Shown one piece after another: positions 6,377 through 15,054 of a stretch of 21,210 nucleotides of DNA; position 1 is the stretch's first letter, and the number at the start of each line of letters is the position of its first letter. This DNA is from JAUUZT01 sp964654015. GTDB lineage: Bacteria > Chloroflexota > Dehalococcoidia > GIF9 > AB-539-J10. The stretch covers positions 1 through 21,210 of the forward strand of contig CAZZHQ010000041.1 in the NCBI GenBank assembly GCA_964654015.1, given 5' to 3'. The translations under genes were made by a program, and so were the position numbers. The notes beneath the pieces were generated by a model. It had not been told where the DNA came from, made no database searches, and worked only from the letters and a program-made list of their open reading frames with translations.

Positions 6377-7809
6377 GCGAAATCTCCGAAACACAATCGG
6401 ACTGCGTTAGGCTTGCTTTACCTAAGGGCAGACTAATGTCAGCTACTACGATGTTGCTTCAAGATATAGGGCTCGGATTTGAGGATTATAAAGATAAAAC
6501 AAGGCAGTATCGTCTTAAATCAGAATTGTTCCCTCGACTTTCTGCAAAGATATTTCAAGAGAAAGATATTCCTGTACAGGTATCAATTGGTAATTATGAC
6601 CTGGGAATATGTGGGCTGGATTGGATTGAAGAGCTTACAGCAAGATATCCAGCAAGTGGCCTGATAAAGATATCAAGCTTAGGTTATGGTGAAGGTAATG
6701 TCTACCTATCGGCAAGCTATCAGTCAGATGTGGCAGCTAACGATGATTTGAAAGCCAAGCAATTTAACTGGTGTATTGCCAGCGAATACCCAAATCTGGC
6801 TCAAGATTTTGCTTTAAAGATGAGATTACGAAGTTTTAATGTTTTTCCTGTTTGGGGAGCTAGTGAAGCATATCCTCCCGAAAATGCTGATCTGGCGTTA
6901 TTATGGGTAGAGAATAAAGAAATACTGGAAGGTTATGGTCTAATACCATTGAAAAAACTTATTTCTAGTACTGCTTATCTGATTGGCAACAAAAAAAGCA
7001 TTGAGGGAAAGGAACTCAGTCAGATATTAAATTGTTTTAGCGGGAAGTTTTTCTCCAAACCAGAAATAGCAACAAAAGAAACGATTAAAGTCGAGAGGCC
7101 CGTTATCTCGCTCTCAAATTGGCGGTCAAAAGAGATCAAGATGGCTATACCTGATGGGCACCAGCAAAAGCCTACATCTAAACTACTAATAAAGGCGGGC
7201 ATTAATATTGAAGGATACTCAGAGGTTATCAGCCGTCGACCAGATACTGATTTTGAGTGGCTTGGCATAAAAGTAATCAGACCACAGGATATGCCGCTTC
7301 AGGTAGCAAATGGTAATTTCGATTTAGCAATAACAGGTATGGATTGGTTATCTGAACATCTCTATCGCTATCCTGCCAGTCCTGTAGTGAAATTGCTTGA
7401 TCTCGGCTTTGGTGGAGTGAAAATTGTGGCGGCGGTGAGCGAGGCAATACAGGTAAATAACGTTGCTGAGCTGAGATTGTTTAGTAAAAATAAAAAATAT
7501 GAAACTTTACGGGTAGCTTCAGAGTATGTCAGTACAGCGGATAAATACTTGAGGGAAAATCATATTCATCCATATAAGTTGATACCTACCTGGGGGGCAA
7601 GTGAGGCATTTTTACCAGATGATGCTGACTTACTAATTGACAACACACAGACAGGTAAAACTCTGGAGGAGCACAAGCTTAAGGTAATTGACGTACTTTT
7701 CGAATCCACTGCCTGTCTTATTGGAAATGGGGATAAGCTTAATCTACCTGGAATTAAAGAGAGAATTGAATTTCTCACCCAACTATTAAAAACAGGATTA
7801 TCATGTTAA
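6373..7809 (+). CDS. hisG: Tandem double-domain ATP phosphoribosyltransferase (HisG-HisG fusion)
   Basis: HisG condenses ATP and PRPP in the first step of histidine synthesis and is normally about 210 (short) or 290 residues (long). This chain is 478 residues and contains two HisG domains (about 12-226 and 254-478). Domain 1 has LPKGRL (16-21), GNYDLGICGLDW (73-84) and ASEYPNL (136-142), but the PRPP loop position reads NKEIL (181-185). Domain 2 has GNFDLAITGMDW (314-325), ASEY and an intact PRPP loop TGKTL (427-431), but reads IPDGHQ (259-264) where LPKGRL should be. Both share WGASEA, which suggests duplication within one lineage. I prefer the GTG at 6373 (GTGA overlap with hisZ, AAAGG upstream) over the ATG at 6328. 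No C-terminal ACT-like domain is seen, consistent with HisZ dependence. Confidence 0.88.
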   Translation: MSEISETQSDCVRLALPKGRLMSATTMLLQDIGLGFEDYKDKTRQYRLKSELFPRLSAKIFQEKDIPVQVSIGNYDLGICGLDWIEELTARYPASGLIKISSLGYGEGNVYLSASYQSDVAANDDLKAKQFNWCIASEYPNLAQDFALKMRLRSFNVFPVWGASEAYPPENADLALLWVENKEILEGYGLIPLKKLISSTAYLIGNKKSIEGKELSQILNCFSGKFFSKPEIATKETIKVERPVISLSNWRSKEIKMAIPDGHQQKPTSKLLIKAGINIEGYSEVISRRPDTDFEWLGIKVIRPQDMPLQVANGNFDLAITGMDWLSEHLYRYPASPVVKLLDLGFGGVKIVAAVSEAIQVNNVAELRLFSKNKKYETLRVASEYVSTADKYLRENHIHPYKLIPTWGASEAFLPDDADLLIDNTQTGKTLEEHKLKVIDVLFESTACLIGNGDKLNLPGIKERIEFLTQLLKTGLSC

Positions 7810-9116
7810 CAATCAAGGGTTTCGCTAAAGCTAAGAAATTACTGGAACGACCTAATTTTACTGAAATTGCCATATCGCCACAAACAGCGGAACAAATAAA
7901 GAAAATCTTTGGAAAAGCTCTTTCTGCCAGGGAGGTAGTCGAGCGTATCATTTCAGATGTTCAGGAGAGAGGCGATAGCGCTGTTCGCCACTATACAACA
8001 AGGATAGATGGAATCACACTTAATACAATAAAAGTAACCGAAGAGGAAATTGAAGAGGCATATAACTCGGTAGATAAAGAACTTGTTGCGGCGCTTGAAT
8101 TGGCAGCTAGAAGGATAGAAGATTTCCACATCGCCTATAAACCAGAAGTCGGAATCAGTTATGTTGATAATATCACGGGAAGACTGGTTCGACCTTTAAA
8201 CAGGGTAGGACTATATATTCCCGGCGGCACAGCAGCTTACCCATCGACAGTATTAATGACTGCTATACCAGCTAAAGTTGCCGGGGTTAATGAAATTATC
8301 TTAGTATCACCACCAAACAGGGAAGGGAATATACATGCCAGTACATTGGCGGCGGCAAAAATTGCCAAGGTTAACAATGTCTTTAAAATGGGGGGGGCGC
8401 AAGCCATCGCTGCACTGGCCTTTGGAACCGAATTGGTGCCAAAGGTTGACAAAATTTGTGGACCTGGAAATATTTTCGTGACATTAGCCAAGAAAATGGT
8501 GTATGGTGCGGTTGATATTGATGGTTTGGAAGGCCCTAGCGAGATAGTTATTGTGGCGGATGAAACAGCTAATCCGATACTTTGTGCGGCTGATCTCTTG
8601 GCCCAGGCTGAGCATGACCCTCTTGCCTCGGTAATATTAATTACTACCTCATCTGAATTGGCAAGGCAGGTGGAAAAGGAAATAAGTAAACAGCTAATAA
8701 AACTTGAACGACAAGTTATTGCTGAACAGGCTATCGAGAAAGGAGCCATCATATTAGTGGGAAATATTGGTGAGGCTATCGAATTAGTAAATATTTATGC
8801 CGCGGAGCATGTATCTCTCATGATAGCAGATGCCGCTACCATAATTCCTGAAATACATAATGCTGGTTGCATATTTATTGGCGATAACTCACCTGTTGCT
8901 CTGGGTGATTATATAGCCGGTCCAAGTCACGTACTACCAACGGGAGGAACTGCGCGTTTTAGTTCTCCTTTAGGTGTAGATGATTTCTTAAAGGTTATGG
9001 ACATTATTAATTCAGATAAAACTAGCGTGCAAGAGCTGGGAAAGCCAGCTATGGTAATAGCCAGGTATGAGGGGCTTGGTGCACATGCCAAGGCGATAGA
9101 ACTCAGATTAGACTGA
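7803..9116 (+). CDS. hisD: Histidinol dehydrogenase
   Basis: The 437-residue enzyme performs the last two oxidations, histidinol to histidine, with NAD and zinc. Landmarks include GLYIPGGTAAYPSTVLM, the QAEHDPLAS motif, and AAEHVSLM, in which Glu335 and His336 match the catalytic Glu/His pair. GPSHVLPTGGTARFSSPLGV near the C-terminus is also diagnostic. Length is standard. The ATG overlaps the end of hisG by 7 nt (ATGTTAA), implying coupled translation. A hisC gene follows after 20 nt. Confidence 0.96.
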   Translation: MLTIKGFAKAKKLLERPNFTEIAISPQTAEQIKKIFGKALSAREVVERIISDVQERGDSAVRHYTTRIDGITLNTIKVTEEEIEEAYNSVDKELVAALELAARRIEDFHIAYKPEVGISYVDNITGRLVRPLNRVGLYIPGGTAAYPSTVLMTAIPAKVAGVNEIILVSPPNREGNIHASTLAAAKIAKVNNVFKMGGAQAIAALAFGTELVPKVDKICGPGNIFVTLAKKMVYGAVDIDGLEGPSEIVIVADETANPILCAADLLAQAEHDPLASVILITTSSELARQVEKEISKQLIKLERQVIAEQAIEKGAIILVGNIGEAIELVNIYAAEHVSLMIADAATIIPEIHNAGCIFIGDNSPVALGDYIAGPSHVLPTGGTARFSSPLGVDDFLKVMDIINSDKTSVQELGKPAMVIARYEGLGAHAKAIELRLD

Positions 9117-9136
9117 TAAATGTATAGAGAGATGAG

Positions 9137-10273
9137 ATGAGATTAGAATCAATACTAAGGCCTGAGATAGTGGCCATGGAAGAATACACTCCGATAGAGC
9201 CACTGGAAGTTTTGAGTGAGCGAATTAAGCTGCCTATTGAACGGATAGTGAAACTTGATGGCAATGAAAATCGATATGGCTGTTCACCAAAAGTTAATCA
9301 AGCTCTGGAAAAGTACTCCTATTACAACATCTACCCTGATCCAGAACAGAGGGAATTAAGACTGGCATTAGAAAAACACACAGGTTTTAGATATCAGCAG
9401 ATTGTATGTGGAAGTGGTAGTGATGATCTTATTGACCTCATCCTCAGACTATTTATTAATCCAGGAGATAAGGTAATAAACTGCCCGCCTACATTCGGGA
9501 TGTACCCATTCTGCACTAAAATCTGTGGTGGTGAAGTGGTTGATGTACCGAGAGATAATGATTTTGAACTGGATATACACGGTATTATAAAGGCTCTGGA
9601 TAAGAAAACGAAGATTATTTTTCTCGCTTCTCCCAATAATCCTTCAGGGAATTGCGCCTCAAGGCAAGAAATCATAGAACTTCTTGCCACTGGTAAGATC
9701 GTTGTGTTGGATGAAGCGTACGTTGATTTCAGTAAAGAGACCATGGCCGATTTAGTCTCTCAATATCCCAATATGATTGTGTTACGTACGTTTAGCAAAT
9801 GGGCAGGGTTAGCTGGTTTAAGGATTGGCTATGGTTTGTTTTCTGAAGAAATAGTCGGTTATCTTATGAAGATTAAACAACCGTACAACGCTAATGTCGC
9901 GGCTAAGGTAGCGGTGTTGGCATCTCTAGATGATATGGATTATCTGCGTGGTAACATTACAAAAATAATTGCGGAACGAGAGAGGCTTTTCAATAAACTG
10001 GAAGATATTAAATGGCTGAGGCCATACCCTTCGAATGCGAATTTCATTCTTTGTTCAATACGGCAAGATGCCGGCATCTCTACTCCTGAATACTCTGAAT
10101 ATAACACGGAAACACTTGCAAAAATAATTTGGTATAAATTACGTTATAAGGGAGTCTTCATACGCTATTTTGATACAGCCAGGTTGAAAGATTACATTCG
10201 TATAAGCGTTGGAAAGCCAGAGGATACTGACATGGTTATCAAAACCTTAATGGAGGTTGTTAAAAATGACTGA
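9137..10273 (+). CDS. hisC: Histidinol-phosphate aminotransferase
   Basis: This 378-residue fold-type I PLP enzyme makes histidinol phosphate from imidazole acetol phosphate with glutamate as amino donor. It shows KLDGNENRYGCSP near the N-terminus, SPNNPSG, DEAYVDF, and RTFSKWAGLAGLRIGYG, where Lys221 forms the Schiff base. IRISVGKPEDTD is the usual C-terminal arginine region. Length is normal. GAGAGATGAG lies just before the ATG. The last 8 nt overlap hisB. Position in the his operon supports hisC over other class II aminotransferases. Confidence 0.95.
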   Translation: MRLESILRPEIVAMEEYTPIEPLEVLSERIKLPIERIVKLDGNENRYGCSPKVNQALEKYSYYNIYPDPEQRELRLALEKHTGFRYQQIVCGSGSDDLIDLILRLFINPGDKVINCPPTFGMYPFCTKICGGEVVDVPRDNDFELDIHGIIKALDKKTKIIFLASPNNPSGNCASRQEIIELLATGKIVVLDEAYVDFSKETMADLVSQYPNMIVLRTFSKWAGLAGLRIGYGLFSEEIVGYLMKIKQPYNANVAAKVAVLASLDDMDYLRGNITKIIAERERLFNKLEDIKWLRPYPSNANFILCSIRQDAGISTPEYSEYNTETLAKIIWYKLRYKGVFIRYFDTARLKDYIRISVGKPEDTDMVIKTLMEVVKND

Positions 10274-10856
10274 GAGAATTTCAAAGGTTAGTCGTAAAAC
10301 GGGGGAAACAGATATTCAAGTTGAACTAAATATCGATGGCAGTGGACGATTTGACATAAAAACCGGAATAGATATGGCAGATCATTTTCTATCTCAACTT
10401 GCAAAGCACGGATTATTTGACATAACGATTTCTGCGACAGGAGATAACCAACATCACATTGTAGAGGACGTTGCTATTTGTCTGGGTAAAGCATTTAATG
10501 AGGCCTTGGGTGAGAAAAAAGGGATCACACGTATGGGAAATGCAATGGTTCCAATGGACGAAGCTTTGGTACAAGTAGCTGTGGATATAGGTGGTAGAAC
10601 ATACAGTGTTATTGATGTTTCTTTTGTTAGGACCAGTATTGATGGACTAAGCGTTGATCTAGTTCGTCACTTCCTGGAGTCTTTTGCGTCTGAAGCAAAG
10701 ATTAACCTTCATGCCAGAGTGATAACAGGAATAAATGATCATCACAAGGCAGAAGCATTATTTAAAGCCCTGGGACGCGCTTTGGACTCAGCAACCCGCG
10801 TCGATGACAGAATGATTGGAAAAATACCAAGCACGAAGAATACTATTGATAGTTAA
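10266..10856 (+). CDS. hisB: Imidazoleglycerol-phosphate dehydratase
   Basis: A 196-residue manganese enzyme that dehydrates imidazoleglycerol phosphate. Both metal motifs are present: HHIVE (63-67) and HHKAE (159-163), along with DHFLSQLAKHG and VPMDEALVQVAVDIGG. It is the monofunctional form, without the phosphatase domain of enterobacterial HisB. A TTG at 10257 could extend the frame by three codons. I chose the ATG at 10266 because GGAGGT (10252-10257) sits at ideal distance; this gives an 8 nt overlap with hisC (ATGACTGA). It is the last his gene in the window: hisH, hisA, hisF and hisI/E are absent here. Its 3' end overlaps the convergent otsB by 14 bp. Confidence 0.95.
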   Translation: MTERISKVSRKTGETDIQVELNIDGSGRFDIKTGIDMADHFLSQLAKHGLFDITISATGDNQHHIVEDVAICLGKAFNEALGEKKGITRMGNAMVPMDEALVQVAVDIGGRTYSVIDVSFVRTSIDGLSVDLVRHFLESFASEAKINLHARVITGINDHHKAEALFKALGRALDSATRVDDRMIGKIPSTKNTIDS

Positions 10857-11643
10857 GAGTAGCTTGAATCATTAAAAGCATCTTGTGTACTTCATCGGGT
10901 GATTGGAGAAAATAGCAAGCTGGGGACTTGATGTTGGCATCACCCACAAATACGGAAATACCTTGGGCAGTATTTACCACACGAAATGCGTCGTAGTCGG
11001 TTTTATCGTCGCCTATAACCAGTAAAAATGGTTGATCATTGGGAAAAAGTGTCTTAACAATATACTCAATAGCCTTGCCTTTGTCCCAGTTCACCGCGGG
11101 CCTGATATCATAAGTTCTCTTATTTGAAATAATCCTTATTCTGTCATAAGCAAGATGTTCCCTGGTAATTTCATTGAATACCTCATTCAATCTGTTGCAT
11201 TGTGCCTCATCTACCAATCGGTAATGCAAACTTAATGTAAGCTTTTTATCTTCTATCCATGCCCCTTCAATGTCAGCTAAGGCCAAACTGATATCCTGCC
11301 CCAAGGAATGTAATAGAGGTATTGCCTGTACGGCTTCAGGATTAACAAAGCTAATATTATGGCCTTCAATTTCTAGCCCATGGTTTCCCGCATACAAAGC
11401 ATTATCAATGCCCACTTTCGAGCGCAAGTCATTCAAGGCTCTGCCACTTATTATTCCCAAAGTGAGAGAAGGATTTGCAGCTAATTCTTGTAGACAGTCT
11501 CTTGTTTGTGGAGATAAACAGGCTGATTCAGGTCTTTTAACAATAGGTGTTAGCGTACCATCGTAATCAAGCAGCAATAATATGTATTTTGCGCTTTTAA
11601 TTTTATCAGCAATTGCTTCCCAAAATGAGAATAGATACTTCAT
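10843..11643 (-). CDS. otsB: Trehalose-6-phosphate phosphatase
   Basis: The 266-residue HAD-superfamily phosphatase has ILLLLDYDGTL (21-31), with Asp26 as predicted nucleophile and Asp28 as acid/base, then GIISGRAL, YAGNHGLEIEG and, near the end, GDDKTDYDAF. These identify the OtsB subfamily that releases trehalose from trehalose-6-phosphate, a compatible-solute pathway. The frame opens at a TTG at 11667, but that TTG lies upstream of the likely -10 element; the ATG at 11643 gives MKYLFSFWEAI, the normal start of the family. No otsA synthase is adjacent. The 3' end overlaps hisB by 14 bp tail to tail. Confidence 0.9.
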   Translation of the reverse strand: MKYLFSFWEAIADKIKSAKYILLLLDYDGTLTPIVKRPESACLSPQTRDCLQELAANPSLTLGIISGRALNDLRSKVGIDNALYAGNHGLEIEGHNISFVNPEAVQAIPLLHSLGQDISLALADIEGAWIEDKKLTLSLHYRLVDEAQCNRLNEVFNEITREHLAYDRIRIISNKRTYDIRPAVNWDKGKAIEYIVKTLFPNDQPFLLVIGDDKTDYDAFRVVNTAQGISVFVGDANIKSPACYFLQSPDEVHKMLLMIQATLNYQ

Positions 11644-11654
11644 GGCACGGGCAA

Positions 11655-11683
11655 ATTGTACTACCAAATACTTGTTAAACCAA
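11655..11683 (-). promoter_or_regulatory. otsB promoter
   Basis: On the minus strand TTGGTT (11683-11678), 17 bp, TACAAT (11660-11655). The predicted start lies only about 5 nt before the otsB ATG at 11643, implying a nearly leaderless mRNA; there is no Shine-Dalgarno sequence. Confidence 0.5.
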
Positions 11684-11698
11684 CTTGATTGTCAGCCA

Positions 11699-11707
11699 TG
11701 CTATAAT
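11699..11707 (+). promoter_or_regulatory. pfkA promoter with extended -10
   Basis: TGCTATAAT is a perfect extended -10 element (TGn plus TATAAT at 11702-11707). No good -35 is present at 16-18 bp. The predicted start near 11714 is about 6 nt before the ATG at 11720, so either the mRNA is almost leaderless or translation begins further in. Confidence 0.55.
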
Positions 11708-11719
11708 TGGACGTAATAA

Positions 11720-12733
11720 ATGGCTTCAGCTGAGAAGTCCCAGGAAAAGAAAAGAGGGGTGATATTGGACAGGATAGGAGTTTTAACCAGTGGAGGGGAT
11801 GCCCCGGGGATGAATGCCTGCATCAGAGCGATAGTTCGTAGTGCATCTAGCTATGGGATTAAAGTAATTGGAATACAAGGAGGCTATGCTGGCTTACTGG
11901 AAGATAGATTTGTGGAGCTGAATCCACGCTCAGTAGCTAATATTATTCATCGTGGTGGCACATTTCTGGAGACGGCCCGCTGTGAGGAAATGAAGACTCC
12001 GGAGGGAGTGAAACGTTCAATTGAAGCATTGGAACGTAATGATATTGAAGCTTTGATAACTATAGGTGGAGATGGAACATTTCGCGGGGCCGTTGCCCTA
12101 TCTCAAGCGGGAAAAACAAAGATAATTGGCATTCCTGGTACTATAGATAACGATGTATATGGCACTGACTACACTATCGGATTTGATACAGCTGTAAATA
12201 CTGCTCTAAATGCTATAGACAAAATAAGAGATACTGCTGAATCTTTGCAGCGCCCTTTCTTCATTGAAGTCATGGGAAAATCCACGGGGTTCATTGCGCT
12301 AGACGTAGGGATAGCTGGTGGAGCTGAAGATGTTTTAATACCAGAAATAAAGACAAAGATAGAAGATGTCTGTTGGAACATCGAACAGAATTTTAAAAAA
12401 GGAAAAAAATCAAGCATCATAGTAGTTGCTGAAGGTGATGATGCTGGTGGTGTTTTTCAAATTGCTCAACAAGTATGGGAAAGGCTAAAACTGGAGTATA
12501 GAATCTGCGTCCTTGGACATATACAAAGAGGGGGTTCTCCAACTGTCAGGGATAGAATCCTGGCTAGCAGACTAGGTGTCGCAGCTGTAGAAACGCTGAT
12601 TCAGGGGAAATCTGGTTATATGATGGGAGAACAAAATTGCCAAATAATACACACTCCTTTGGAGGATACCTTTCAGAAAAGAAAGAAGTTGGATTCTGAT
12701 ATGTTGCGGTTAATTAAGCTTTTGGCTGTCTAG
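11720..12733 (+). CDS. pfkA: 6-phosphofructokinase, ATP-dependent type
   Basis: The protein (337 residues from this ATG) phosphorylates fructose 6-phosphate in glycolysis. It contains GVLTSGGDAPGMNACIRA, TIGGDGTF (GGDGT at 116-120), PGTIDNDV (139-146), FDTAVNTALNAIDKIRDTA and GHIQRGGSPTVRDRILA. Gly in GGDG and Gly in PGTIDND, in place of Asp and Lys, favour ATP over pyrophosphate as donor. About 15 residues precede the usual N-terminus. A TTG at 11765, with GAGGGG 5 nt upstream, would give MDRIGVLTSGGD, the canonical start. Both starts are possible; the promoter position just before 11720 makes the internal one attractive. The gene is divergent from otsB. Confidence 0.93.
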   Translation: MASAEKSQEKKRGVILDRIGVLTSGGDAPGMNACIRAIVRSASSYGIKVIGIQGGYAGLLEDRFVELNPRSVANIIHRGGTFLETARCEEMKTPEGVKRSIEALERNDIEALITIGGDGTFRGAVALSQAGKTKIIGIPGTIDNDVYGTDYTIGFDTAVNTALNAIDKIRDTAESLQRPFFIEVMGKSTGFIALDVGIAGGAEDVLIPEIKTKIEDVCWNIEQNFKKGKKSSIIVVAEGDDAGGVFQIAQQVWERLKLEYRICVLGHIQRGGSPTVRDRILASRLGVAAVETLIQGKSGYMMGEQNCQIIHTPLEDTFQKRKKLDSDMLRLIKLLAV

Positions 12734-12807
12734 AGACAGTCGGATGAAGAGACGATTCACTGGTAAGAAAAAAGGATTACAATAATTAGCCAATAACAAA
12801 ATTCATA

Positions 12808-13458
12808 TCAATATACATTTTGTGACTTCAAATGTTTGGCAACTGTGTCAATTGCCTCAAATACCTGGTGTGGTGGAAGGAAGTAAGAACTTCGTATTCT
12901 GTAATATCCATATTTAGGTTCGGGATAAATCCATATATTGCCTTTGATAGATTCAAATTCACCCTGTAATAGCCTTTCCTTAATACGGTAATCTGAATTT
13001 AAAGTCTCGGCCAATATACTATCGCCTTTCCATTCAAAATCAACTATCCTACCCCGGAGGAGTGAGTTTTTCTTCCTGACCAGTTTAGTTTTTCGAGGTA
13101 TCCTGTTTTCTATCATAGTTGAATTCTTTACCAGGTAATCAATATAGTAATCCTTCCCATATTGATTGGAGGCTGCAACTATATTAAGTGAATCAATGTT
13201 CCTGTTTATTAGCTCTATCAGGCCTTCTGATTTCTGGCCTGAGAATCTCCCTCCCGTTCCTATCTTACACTTGTCATTGTCTGTTTCAGCTATGGAAGCC
13301 TTTATTCCGATACCTTGTAGATGTAGGTAAAGCTCATCGATTACAGGAGCGGTGTTTTTCTTTAGTTTTTTTAGGACTATAGGCAGAATCATAAAGAGCA
13401 GTAATGGAATAAAAGTACCAAGTTGTTGGAACAATTCTGAAATATCGATAGCTAACAT
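12808..13458 (-). CDS. Unknown protein with N-terminal membrane anchor
   Basis: I do not recognise this 216-residue protein. A single strongly hydrophobic segment (about 14-30, FIPLLLFMILPIVL) is followed by a KKLKK basic stop-transfer, so the remainder should be cytoplasmic. The soluble part is mixed alpha/beta with many charged residues (for example RIPRKTKLVRKKNSLLRGR at about 119-137) and an aromatic-rich KYGYYRIRSSYFLPPHQ segment near the end. No catalytic motif is evident. Codon use resembles the neighbours. It is a single minus-strand gene, convergent with pfkA across 74 bp without a clear terminator. The ribosome binding site is weak. Confidence 0.75.
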   Translation of the reverse strand: MLAIDISELFQQLGTFIPLLLFMILPIVLKKLKKNTAPVIDELYLHLQGIGIKASIAETDNDKCKIGTGGRFSGQKSEGLIELINRNIDSLNIVAASNQYGKDYYIDYLVKNSTMIENRIPRKTKLVRKKNSLLRGRIVDFEWKGDSILAETLNSDYRIKERLLQGEFESIKGNIWIYPEPKYGYYRIRSSYFLPPHQVFEAIDTVAKHLKSQNVY

Positions 13459-13728
13459 AATCTATGTCCGAGCATCTCTTAACAAATCTTTTTCAGTGAG
13501 TTTATTATAATATCCTTATAGCTTTGGCTTGTGGTCTCAATCACCTGCGGGGACCAATATTGAAACTCGACCCTTCTATTTCAAATTAATTACTACGGAA
13601 ATCAATGCACGAACTGTCTGTCTGTAAAAGCAGGATTCTGAATAGCCAGCTCAATGCAGTAGCTGCAATCAAGGGATGCTCCACAAAATAATCAGGCACC
13701 TCTAAATTTTCTATGGAGAAAGGAGGAC
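13459..13728. other. 270 bp gap between purB and the unknown membrane gene
   Basis: No convincing gene or RNA was found. On the minus strand a frame without stops runs from inside the purB end to about 13598 but has no ribosome site or good start codon. A TATAAT-like element lies at about 13505-13512, reading toward the membrane-anchored gene, without a recognisable -35. No terminator hairpin is visible after purB. Confidence 0.4.
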
Positions 13729-15054
13729 TTAAATTCCCTTCTGTGATGGCATATCTTTCAATTCAACCAAGCCCAAACGTTGGAAAATAGTGTCTACATG
13801 TTTTATGTAAAAATCGTAATCAAAGAGAGAATCAATCTTGCTGGCATCTAATCGCTCGTTGACTCGATTATCATTCTTGAGTAAGGTCAAGAAATCCTCT
13901 CCCTCCTGCCAAACTTTCGTCGCATTAACCTGTACTATTTTATATGCTTCTTCTCTGCTTAGACCTGTATCGATCAGTCCCAGTAATACTTTTTGAGAAA
14001 ATACCAATCCTCGGGTAAGCTCAAGATTGCGCCTCATATTTTCCGGGTAGACATTAAGGTTCTTCATAACCGGGATCAAGAGTGATAAAGCATAATCTAT
14101 TAATAGGCAGGCATCGGGAAGAATAACCCGTTCAGTAGAAGAATGGCTAATGTCACGTTCGTGCCACAGAGCGATATTCTCCAGGGAACTGATGGCATAA
14201 CCTCTCAATAATCTAGCAAGACCGCAAATTCGTTCACAGAGTTCAGGGTTTCTTTTATGTGGCATTGCGGAGGAACCTGTTTGACCTTCCTGAAACGGCT
14301 CTTCAAGCTCTAAAATCTCGGTCCTCTGAAGGCTTCTAATCTCTGTTGCAATATTTTCTAAAGAGCCACCTAGAATCGCTAACGTGCTCATGAATTGAGC
14401 ATGGCGATCGCGTTGAATTATTTGGCTTGAGATAGAATCAGGTAAAAGCCCCAATTTACTACATGCTATTCTTTCAATATCAGGTGGCACGGTAGCGTAA
14501 GTGCCTACTGCGCCAGAGATTTTCCCAACAGAGATAGCCTCCTTAGCCGTCGATAGCCTTTGAGCGTTGCGCTTCATTTCCTCTACCCACCGGGCTATTT
14601 TCAATCCAAAGGTAATTGGCTCAGCATGAACACCATGTGTGCGTCCAATCATCAAAGTGTACTTATATTTGATAGCTTTGTGTTCTAAAACAGCGATGAG
14701 TTCTGCTAAACCATGCTCAATAATTTCAGAGGATTCTTTCAGTTGAAGTCCCAAGGCGGTATCCATAATATCTGAAGAAGTAAGGCCTAGATGAATAAAT
14801 CGTGATTCTTCGCCAAGACTTTCAGCAACCGAACCAAGAAATGCTGTCATGTCGTGATGGGTTATATCGAGTATTTCCGCCAGTCGAGTTATGTTACACT
14901 GGGCATTCCTTATTTTGATCATGGCATCTTGCGGAATCTCTCCCAGTTCTGTCCATGCCTCACAAGCAGCTATCTCAACCTGTAACCACTTATCAAACTT
15001 GCTTTTTTCGTCCCATATTTGCTTCATATGGGCTCGTGAGTAACGCTCAATCAT
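13729..15054 (-). CDS. purB: Adenylosuccinate lyase
   Basis: The 441-residue enzyme of the fumarase/aspartase superfamily cleaves SAICAR and adenylosuccinate in purine synthesis. The signature GSSAMPHKRNPE (260-271) is complete, as are HHDMTAFL (66-73) and GRTHGVHAEP (137-146), which contain the catalytic histidines. SSDIMDTAL (93-101) binds substrate. Length is close to the standard for the short bacterial type. The ATG overlaps the purE stop as TAATG, so translation is probably coupled. It is the last gene of the guaA-purD-purE-purB operon. Confidence 0.96.
   Translation of the reverse strand: MIERYSRAHMKQIWDEKSKFDKWLQVEIAACEAWTELGEIPQDAMIKIRNAQCNITRLAEILDITHHDMTAFLGSVAESLGEESRFIHLGLTSSDIMDTALGLQLKESSEIIEHGLAELIAVLEHKAIKYKYTLMIGRTHGVHAEPITFGLKIARWVEEMKRNAQRLSTAKEAISVGKISGAVGTYATVPPDIERIACSKLGLLPDSISSQIIQRDRHAQFMSTLAILGGSLENIATEIRSLQRTEILELEEPFQEGQTGSSAMPHKRNPELCERICGLARLLRGYAISSLENIALWHERDISHSSTERVILPDACLLIDYALSLLIPVMKNLNVYPENMRRNLELTRGLVFSQKVLLGLIDTGLSREEAYKIVQVNATKVWQEGEDFLTLLKNDNRVNERLDASKIDSLFDYDFYIKHVDTIFQRLGLVELKDMPSQKGI

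Noticed and set aside
8237..8752. 171-residue minus-strand frame
   Set aside because: It is entirely antisense to the well-supported hisD gene and has no recognisable domain.
12726..12739. CTGTCTAGAGACAG palindrome at the pfkA stop as a terminator
   Set aside because: Six-base arms with a two-base centre and no T-run; the stop codon sits inside it. It is probably coincidental.
13598..13740. Stop-free minus-strand frame downstream of purB
   Set aside because: No start codon with a ribosome site and no family similarity; it could be chance or a relic.
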